The position numbers and the translations under genes are program-made. A stretch of 64,000 nt of DNA, taken from positions 178,469 through 242,468 of the forward strand of contig NZ_JAERRG010000019.1 in the NCBI RefSeq assembly GCF_016741935.1. Direction: 5' to 3'. The stretch is from Streptomyces endocoffeicus (GTDB lineage: Bacteria > Actinomycetota > Actinomycetes > Streptomycetales > Streptomycetaceae). Under the pieces are notes generated by a model. The model saw nothing but the letters and a program-made list of their open reading frames with translations. It was not told where the DNA came from and did not search any database. Positions 59,245 to 64,000 of this stretch are shown piece by piece. Each line of letters opens with the position of its first letter. The stretch's first letter is position 1.

Positions 59245-60125
59245 CCCGCCCGTCCGGAGAGCCAACGGCCACGACGGTTCCACAGGACGTCACCGACTGG
59301 TGGGCCACCGCCGTCAGCCGCATCCGGCCGGGCGAGATCCTGCTGCGCGGCTACCCGGTCGAGCAGCTGATCGGCCAGGTGTCGTTCGCCGAGACCGTCT
59401 GGCTGCTGCTGCGCGGCGAGCTGCCCACCCGGACGCGGGGCCGGCTGCTGGAGGCCGCGCTCGTCGCCGCCGTCGACCACGGGCCCCAGGCCCCGTCGAT
59501 CGCCGCCGCCCGGATGGCGGCCACCTGCGGATTGGGGCTGAACAACGCGGTGGCCACCGGGGTGAACCTGCTGGGGGACGTCCACGGCGGGGCCGGTCAG
59601 CAGTGCATGGAGGTCCTGGCCGGGCTGGAGGAGGCCGTGGCCGCGGGGGCGGACCTCGACGACGCCGCGAAGAACCTGGTGGCGGAGTACCGCGCCACGC
59701 GCTCCCATGTCCCGGGCTTCGGCCACCGCTTCCACCCGTACGACCCGCGCCGGACCCCGCTGCTCGACCTGGTGGGCGCGGCGGTGGCGGACGGCGAGGC
59801 GCCGGGCTGGGCGCTGCGCGCCGGGACGGCCCTGGAACGCGCGCTGGCGGAGGGCCGCAGCCGCCCCGTGCCGATGAACATCGACGGCGCCACCGCCATC
59901 GTCTACAGCGAACTCGGCTTTCCGCCCGAGCTCGGACGCGGGCTGTTCGTGCTCTCCCGCAGCGTCGGCATCCTCTCCCACGCCTGGGAGGAGAAGTCCG
60001 GCGGGGCCAGGATCAAGGGCCCGCTGCCCCGGCGGCTGCTGCCCTCGTACGAGGGCCCCGCGCCCCGGAACCTCGACCGGCCGGAGGGCGGCGGGAACAG
60101 CGCCGGAAGTGCCGGAAGCGCCTGA
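59241..60125 (+). CDS. Citryl-CoA lyase-like / short citrate synthase-fold protein
   Basis: 294 residues, shorter than normal citrate synthase (about 430). Fold landmarks: PGEILLRGYPVEQLIGQVSF, NLLGDVHGGAGQQCMEVLAG (first active-site histidine), RSHVPGFGHRFHPYDPRR (second histidine, CoA-binding arginine), and PMNIDGATAIVYSELGFPPE with the catalytic aspartate. Proteins of this type next to family III CoA-transferases are annotated citryl-CoA lyases; reaction direction and exact acid are unproven. C-terminus GNSAGSAGSAGSA-like and repetitive, merging into a 9-bp stop-codon repeat. Confidence 0.87.
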   Translation: MTRPSGEPTATTVPQDVTDWWATAVSRIRPGEILLRGYPVEQLIGQVSFAETVWLLLRGELPTRTRGRLLEAALVAAVDHGPQAPSIAAARMAATCGLGLNNAVATGVNLLGDVHGGAGQQCMEVLAGLEEAVAAGADLDDAAKNLVAEYRATRSHVPGFGHRFHPYDPRRTPLLDLVGAAVADGEAPGWALRAGTALERALAEGRSRPVPMNIDGATAIVYSELGFPPELGRGLFVLSRSVGILSHAWEEKSGGARIKGPLPRRLLPSYEGPAPRNLDRPEGGGNSAGSAGSA

Positions 60126-60153
60126 AGCGCCTGAGGCTCCGGGAGCGCCTGAA
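60106..60153. repeat. 9-bp tandem repeat AGCGCCTGA anchored on a stop codon
   Basis: GGAAGTGCC, GGAAGCGCCTGA, AGCGCCTGA and GGGAGCGCCTGA follow in series. The first TGA is the stop of the citryl-CoA-lyase-like gene. Confidence 0.9.
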
Positions 60154-60155
60154 CG

Positions 60156-60926
60156 TCAGCCGCTCCCGCCGAGGAACCCCAGCTCCGACAGCCGCTTCGC
60201 GGCCTCGGTCAGCGCCGGGCGGAAGGACTCGACGCGCTCATCGGTGAAGCGGCTGGTGGGCCCGCCGAGGCCCACCGCGGCGACGACCTGCCCGGCCGCG
60301 TCGGTGACGGGTGCGGCCACGGCGGACACCCCGTCCTCGCGCTCACCGTGGCTGACCGCCCAGCCCCGCTCCGCGGCGAGGCGCGCCCGGGTCTCCAGGA
60401 CGGAGGCGAAGTCGGGGCCGCGCCCGGCCGCCGAGGCCACCCGGCTCAGCGTCCGGGACGAGCCGCCGATGAGCAGGACGTGCCCGGAGGCACCGGCCCA
60501 CAGGGGCATCTCCTCGCCGATGCGCACCACATGGCGCAGCTGCTGGGTGCCCTCGTGCTGGGCCACGCACACCCTGGAGCCACCCTGGCGGATGTAGATC
60601 CGGGAGGATTCGCCACCCGACCGGACCGAGAGGACGCGCAGACACTCCACCGCCTCCGGGGGCAGCCGCCAGGCGTCCTGGGCGAGCGCCGCCCAGCGCA
60701 GCAGACCCGCGCCGGGGGTGAGCCGGCCGTCCCCCCGGCTCCACAGCAGCCCGCGCTGCTCCAGCGTGGCCACCAGCCGGACCACGGTGGACTTGGCCAG
60801 CCCGGTGGCGTCCGTCAACTCCCGTACGCTGCGGGAGCGGTGGGACTCGTCGAACAGGGCGAGCAGATCCAGTGCGCGCAGGACGCTCCGTACTCCCTCG
60901 CCGCCCTCTCCGGCCGCCGTCCCCAT
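60156..60926 (-). CDS. IclR-family transcriptional regulator
   Basis: 256 residues from ATG 60926 (GAGGAGG seven bases upstream). N-terminal winged helix SVLRALDLLALFDESHRSRS, VRELTDATGLAKSTVVRLVA, and the IclR effector domain with LWAGASGHVLL, WAVSHGEREDGVSAVAAPVT and AVGLGGPTSRF. It is convergent with the CoA-transferase/lyase pair and probably represses that operon and the MFS gene in the absence of substrate. Confidence 0.93.
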   Translation of the reverse strand: MGTAAGEGGEGVRSVLRALDLLALFDESHRSRSVRELTDATGLAKSTVVRLVATLEQRGLLWSRGDGRLTPGAGLLRWAALAQDAWRLPPEAVECLRVLSVRSGGESSRIYIRQGGSRVCVAQHEGTQQLRHVVRIGEEMPLWAGASGHVLLIGGSSRTLSRVASAAGRGPDFASVLETRARLAAERGWAVSHGEREDGVSAVAAPVTDAAGQVVAAVGLGGPTSRFTDERVESFRPALTEAAKRLSELGFLGGSG

Positions 60927-61008
60927 CGCCATCCTCCTCGCCGCACACCGCATGAGCCGCCCATCGGTGCGACGGTACCACCAGGCGGTCCAGTGGGCCG
61001 GAGTCGGC

Positions 61009-61078
61009 TACGGGGCTACGGGGCTACGCGGCTACGGGGCTACGGGGCTACGGGGCTACGGGGCTACGGGGCTACGCC
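61009..61078. repeat. 8-bp tandem repeat CTACGGGG anchored on the DUF2267 stop codon
   Basis: Eight units of GGCTACGG, two with GCG in place of GGG. On the minus strand the unit reads GTAGCCCC. The TAG stop of the DUF2267 gene (61072-61074) lies in the first unit. As 8 is not a multiple of 3, successive units place TAG in all three frames. Confidence 0.95.
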
Positions 61079-61503
61079 GGTATGACCGTGACCAGGTCGG
61101 CGGGCATCCGGCCCCGGAGATCATCCCACTCGCCCTCGCTGATATGGCGCTGCAGGGCCTCCAGGACGGTGTGGACCAGCTGTTCGGTGTCGCCCTGGAT
61201 CGAGTACGGGAAGTCGTGCCTGATCCGCTGGAAGAACTCCTCGCTGTGCATCTTCACGGGCGTCTCCGCGGGTCTCCACCCCTCGTAGTACATGCCGCGC
61301 ACCAGCATCGGGAGCTGTGCGCCGAACTGGACGGCCTCGTCCACCGTCAGCCGGTCCCGCAGCTGGTGCAGCACCGCGCGCAGGGCGGCGTAGGACTGTT
61401 TACGGCGCTCCTTGGGCCAGCCGTACGCGTCCTCGATCGTCTTGAGGAGCCGGTTGGTCTTGTCGACGGTCGTGTCGAACGCGGGAAAGCCTGTCGCAAC
61501 CAT
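61072..61503 (-). CDS. DUF2267 protein
   Basis: 143 residues; ATG behind GAAAGGACG. DUF2267 landmarks: AFDTTVDKTNRLLKTIEDAY, YAALRAVLHQLRDRLTVDEA, AQLPMLVRGMYYEGW and QRHISEGEWDDLRGRMPADL. Function unknown; a helical protein often found with universal-stress and chaperone genes. It precedes nothing in its operon but follows the cNMP flavoprotein gene by 22 bp, so it is likely co-transcribed with it. Confidence 0.92.
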   Translation of the reverse strand: MVATGFPAFDTTVDKTNRLLKTIEDAYGWPKERRKQSYAALRAVLHQLRDRLTVDEAVQFGAQLPMLVRGMYYEGWRPAETPVKMHSEEFFQRIRHDFPYSIQGDTEQLVHTVLEALQRHISEGEWDDLRGRMPADLVTVIPA

Positions 61504-61524
61504 CGTGTTCGTCCTTTCGGTGCC

Positions 61525-63297
61525 TCAGAAGCCTCCTGGGGCGCTGGGGTGGCGGATGGGTGTCGGATCGCCGCCCGGGCGGGTCAGGTCGGCGGCGGTG
61601 TGGCCGAGGTGGTCATGGACGTGGTGGACGGCCATCGCCCCCTCACCGGCCGCCGAGGCCACCCGCTTGACCGAGCCGCTGCGCACATCACCGGCGGCGA
61701 AGACCCCCGGCAGACTGGTCTCCAGTCGCAGACAGCGGCGGCCCTGGCCCTCCCAGACACCGGCCGCCGCCCGTGCCTCGGCCTCGGCGCCGGTCAGCAC
61801 GAAGCCCCGGTCGTCCAGGGCCAGGGCGCCGGCGAGCCAGGCGGTGCAGGGCTTGGCCCCGATGAAGACGAACAGCGAGCAGGCGTCCAGGACGCGGCGC
61901 TCCCCGGTGCGGCGCCGCTCCACCACGACCGCCCGCAGGGAGTCGTCGCCGCGCACCTCGCGGACCTCGGTGTCCAGGGCCACGGTCACCCGCGGATGGC
62001 GCTCGATCTGGTCGACCAGATAGCGGGACATCCGGGAGCCCAGATACGAGCCCCTGATCAGCAGGTGCACCCGGGGCACCCGTTCGGCGAGGAAGAGCGA
62101 CGCCTGGCCCGCGGAGTTGCCGCCGCCGACCACCACGACCGGGTCCTCGCCGCACTGCCGCGCCTCGTAGACGGTGGCCGCGTAGTAGACGCTCGCCCCC
62201 TCCAGCCGCTCGATCCCGGGGACCTCCAGCCTGCGGTACCGGGCGCCGGTGGCCAGGACGACGGTGCGGCACCGCGTCTCGCCGCCGTCGGCGAAGGTGA
62301 CGCGGTAGTGGCCGTCGTCCGGTTCGAGGGAGGTGGCCTCCGCCGGGACGCTCATCCGGGTCCCGAACATGCGCGCCTGGAGCACACCGCGCTCGGCGAG
62401 TTCGGAGCCGGAGATCCCGGCCGGGAAGCCGAAGTAGTTCTCGATCAGGGACGAGGTGCCGGCCTGGCCGCCGGTGGCGAAGGCGTCCACGAGCGTGGTG
62501 CCAAGACCGTCGGAGGAGCCGTAGACCGCGGCGGCGATCCCGGCCGGGCCGGAGCCGACGACCAGCAGATCGCAGTGGCCGCAGGTGCCCGCCGACGGGG
62601 AGAGGCCGATGAGCCGGGCCAGTTCGGCGTTGTCGGGGTTGCGCAGCACCTGGTGCTCGCGCCAGATGACGATCGGGGTGTCCTCCGGGCTGACCGAGAC
62701 GCGGCGCAGCAGCGTCTCGGCCTCCTGGTCCGCCTCCAGGTCGATCCAGCGGTGCGGCAGATGGTTGCGGGCCGCGAACTCGCGCAGCCGCCGGGTGTCG
62801 GGCGAGTAGCGAGAGCCGAGGATGCGGAACCCGGCGCCCGCCCCGACCAGCAGGGCGCGGCGGCCCAGATAGGCGCGGAGGATGAGGTTGCCGAGGACGG
62901 GGGCGCGGGCCACCAGCACCCGCAGCCGGTCCACCGGGACGGCCAGCACCTCCCCGGCCTCCCGGGCGTGGGCGGCGAAAAAGGCCGCCTGCCCCTGGAG
63001 CAGGGCCAGTTCGCCGAGGAAGCGCCCCGGGCCGTGCACCCTCAGCACCCGCTCGTCCGGGGTGCCGTGCTGCTCGGTGATCGCGATGGTGCCGCTGAGG
63101 ACGACCAGGAAGTCCGTGCCCCGGTCGCCCTCGCGGATGACCGCCTCACCGGCCGCCACCGGCCGGCGGGTGCCGTGTGCGGAGAGGAACGCGATCTGCT
63201 GGTCCGTCAGCCGCGGAAACGCGCCGTACAGATCCGGGGTCTCGTCCGGTGCCGCGCCCTCCGCCGCGGTGTCCGGGGGCCGGTCCTCGCCCGACAT
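61525..63297 (-). CDS. Three-domain flavoprotein: cNMP-binding, glutaredoxin-like and thioredoxin-reductase-like domains
   Basis: 590 residues. Cyclic-nucleotide-binding domain (about 30-140; VIREGDRGTDFLVVLSGTIA, GPGRFLGELALLQGQ). Redox-fold domain (about 155-245; YSPDTRRLREFAARNHLPHR). FAD/NAD(P) domain from about 250 (LLVVGSGPAGIAAAVYGSSD, VVVVGGGNSAGQASLFLAER, FAAGDVRSGSVKR). The position of the thioredoxin-reductase CxxC reads YYAATVYEA, so the active disulfide is absent; a CGHC precedes the FAD site. TGATG overlap with the UBP zinc-finger gene suggests coupled function. Reaction unknown. Confidence 0.92.
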   Translation of the reverse strand: MSGEDRPPDTAAEGAAPDETPDLYGAFPRLTDQQIAFLSAHGTRRPVAAGEAVIREGDRGTDFLVVLSGTIAITEQHGTPDERVLRVHGPGRFLGELALLQGQAAFFAAHAREAGEVLAVPVDRLRVLVARAPVLGNLILRAYLGRRALLVGAGAGFRILGSRYSPDTRRLREFAARNHLPHRWIDLEADQEAETLLRRVSVSPEDTPIVIWREHQVLRNPDNAELARLIGLSPSAGTCGHCDLLVVGSGPAGIAAAVYGSSDGLGTTLVDAFATGGQAGTSSLIENYFGFPAGISGSELAERGVLQARMFGTRMSVPAEATSLEPDDGHYRVTFADGGETRCRTVVLATGARYRRLEVPGIERLEGASVYYAATVYEARQCGEDPVVVVGGGNSAGQASLFLAERVPRVHLLIRGSYLGSRMSRYLVDQIERHPRVTVALDTEVREVRGDDSLRAVVVERRRTGERRVLDACSLFVFIGAKPCTAWLAGALALDDRGFVLTGAEAEARAAAGVWEGQGRRCLRLETSLPGVFAAGDVRSGSVKRVASAAGEGAMAVHHVHDHLGHTAADLTRPGGDPTPIRHPSAPGGF

Positions 63298-63560
63298 CAG
63301 GCCATGGCCTCGTGGGCGTAGCACCACCGCCAGGTCTCGCCCGGTTCCATGGGCTCGACGATGGGGTGTTCCTCGGCGTACGCGTGGGCTCGGGCGTGCT
63401 TGAGCGGCGAGGAGTCGCAGCACCCCACGTGCCCGCAGGTCAGGCAGAGCCGCAGATGGACCCAGGGGGACCCCAGGCGCAGGCACTCCTCGCACCCCTC
63501 GGGGCTGCGCGGGGTGACCTGGCGCACCATCGACAGATGCGGATCGGGCTCGACGGCCAT
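63297..63560 (-). CDS. UBP-type zinc-finger protein
   Basis: 87 residues from ATG 63560 (AAAGGG upstream; GTG 63569 also possible). Zinc ligands of the ZnF-UBP fold: CEECLRLGSPWVHLRLCLTC, GHVGCCDSSPLKHARAHAYA and EEHPIVEPMEPGETWRWCY. In eukaryotes the fold binds the ubiquitin C-terminus; the bacterial role is unknown. Its stop overlaps the flavoprotein start. Confidence 0.92.
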   Translation of the reverse strand: MAVEPDPHLSMVRQVTPRSPEGCEECLRLGSPWVHLRLCLTCGHVGCCDSSPLKHARAHAYAEEHPIVEPMEPGETWRWCYAHEAMA

Positions 63561-63681
63561 GGCGTTCACCCTTTCTCGTTTCCAGGATGAGCAGGGACGG
63601 GACGGTCCGCACCTCGAACCGCGGGGCGGTCCGGGGGGTGCGGCCGACGGCTTGGCGGTACGGTCCGGTGCGGCATGGCGC

Positions 63682-64000
63682 TCACGCGGCCTTCCCGAGT
63701 CCGGCGATCTCCGGGTGGCGTTCGTAGCTGACCGCCAACTCGCCGTGCCGGCCGTCCACCTTGACGGTGGCGCCCTCATCGACGTCGCCGCGCAGCAGGG
63801 CGCGCCCGATCAGGGTCTCCACCTCGTGGGAGATGTAGCGGCGCAGCGGGCGGGCCCCGTACACCGGGTCGTAGCCCTCGTGGGCGATCACCGCACGCCC
63901 GGCCGGGGTCAGCTCGACGGCGATCAGGCGCTCGGCCAGCCGCTTGCGCAACTCGTCGAACCGCAGCTCCACGATCCGTTCGATCTGGGCCTCGCCGAGT
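63682..64000 (-). CDS. clpB: ClpB chaperone, C-terminal end only (5' part outside the window)
   Basis: The last 106 or so residues. IERIVELRFDELRKRLAERL, IAVELTPAGRAVIAHEGYDP, VYGARPLRRYISHEVETLIG and RALLRGD are the D2 small domain of Hsp100/ClpB, with sensor-2 arginine in GARPLRR. AAA+ disaggregase that works with DnaK. It lies 120 bp upstream of the UBP/flavoprotein genes on the same strand, so this is a stress-response neighbourhood. Confidence 0.92.
   Translation of the reverse strand, partial: LGEAQIERIVELRFDELRKRLAERLIAVELTPAGRAVIAHEGYDPVYGARPLRRYISHEVETLIGRALLRGDVDEGATVKVDGRHGELAVSYERHPEIAGLGKAA

Noticed and set aside
56221..59283. 1020-codon minus-strand frame
   Set aside because: It crosses the MFS, CoA-transferase and hydrolase genes out of phase; the MFS frame and CoA-transferase frame carry the family motifs instead.

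Overview
The window is high-GC (about 72%) actinobacterial chromosome, almost certainly Streptomyces. The evidence is the third-position G/C bias of every gene, frequent GTG and TTG starts, a 25-residue bL37 ribosomal protein gene, an RppA-type type III polyketide synthase, a bifunctional RNase H/phosphatase and an rnpB gene. From memory, the left half resembles the conserved Streptomyces core around S. coelicolor SCO2299 to SCO2323; I could not check this.

Left core (1-36.7 kb). A minus-strand operon under a cobalamin riboswitch (about 6.08-6.26 kb) encodes an alpha-barrel secreted protein, an SCO2322-type membrane-anchored protein, EcfT, a fused double EcfA ATPase and an EcfS component. This looks like a vitamin B12 (or precursor) uptake system with transcobalamin-like surface proteins. 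Next come a GNAT enzyme, an atypical P450 without the ExxR arginine, a metallo-hydrolase, an aldehyde dehydrogenase/ferredoxin pair and an orphan LuxR regulator. A KstR-like TetR is divergent from a glycosyltransferase-methyltransferase-(alpha/alpha) barrel operon. Then follow an F420-type oxidoreductase, membrane proteins, a peptidoglycan amidase, a methyltransferase and a two-component pair. A MaoC/alcohol dehydrogenase/SDR operon follows a perfect KstR-type palindrome. A repeat-rich propeller-like protein, an iron-box-controlled siderophore lipoprotein, Nif3, a zinc-ribbon protein (apparent CTG start), RNase H/phosphatase, KDPG aldolase, YaaA and rnpB complete this half.

Accessory region (36.8-47.9 kb). 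Composition is somewhat less GC-rich and gene remnants are frequent: TetR, luciferase-like, 3-hydroxyacyl-CoA dehydrogenase and zinc alcohol dehydrogenase. The intact core is an AcoX-like NAD-kinase-fold protein with split glycine-decarboxylase homologues (GcvPA/GcvPB-like), an acyl-CoA ligase and LysR and PucR regulators. This is an apparent PLP-dependent catabolic system of unknown substrate.

Right part (47.9-64 kb). bL37 is followed by an RppA-aldo/keto reductase-SnoaL-like operon, a beta-lactamase-fold hydrolase and a MepB protein. A tartrate dehydrogenase/LysR pair lies next to a divergent haloacetate-dehalogenase-like hydrolase. An MFS carboxylate transporter is divergent from a CoA-transferase/citryl-CoA-lyase-like pair with an IclR regulator. 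A stress group closes the window: DUF2267, a cNMP-domain flavoprotein, a UBP zinc finger and the ClpB C-terminus.

A recurrent oddity is the number of short tandem arrays between genes. In at least seven cases the array begins at, and includes, a gene's stop codon.
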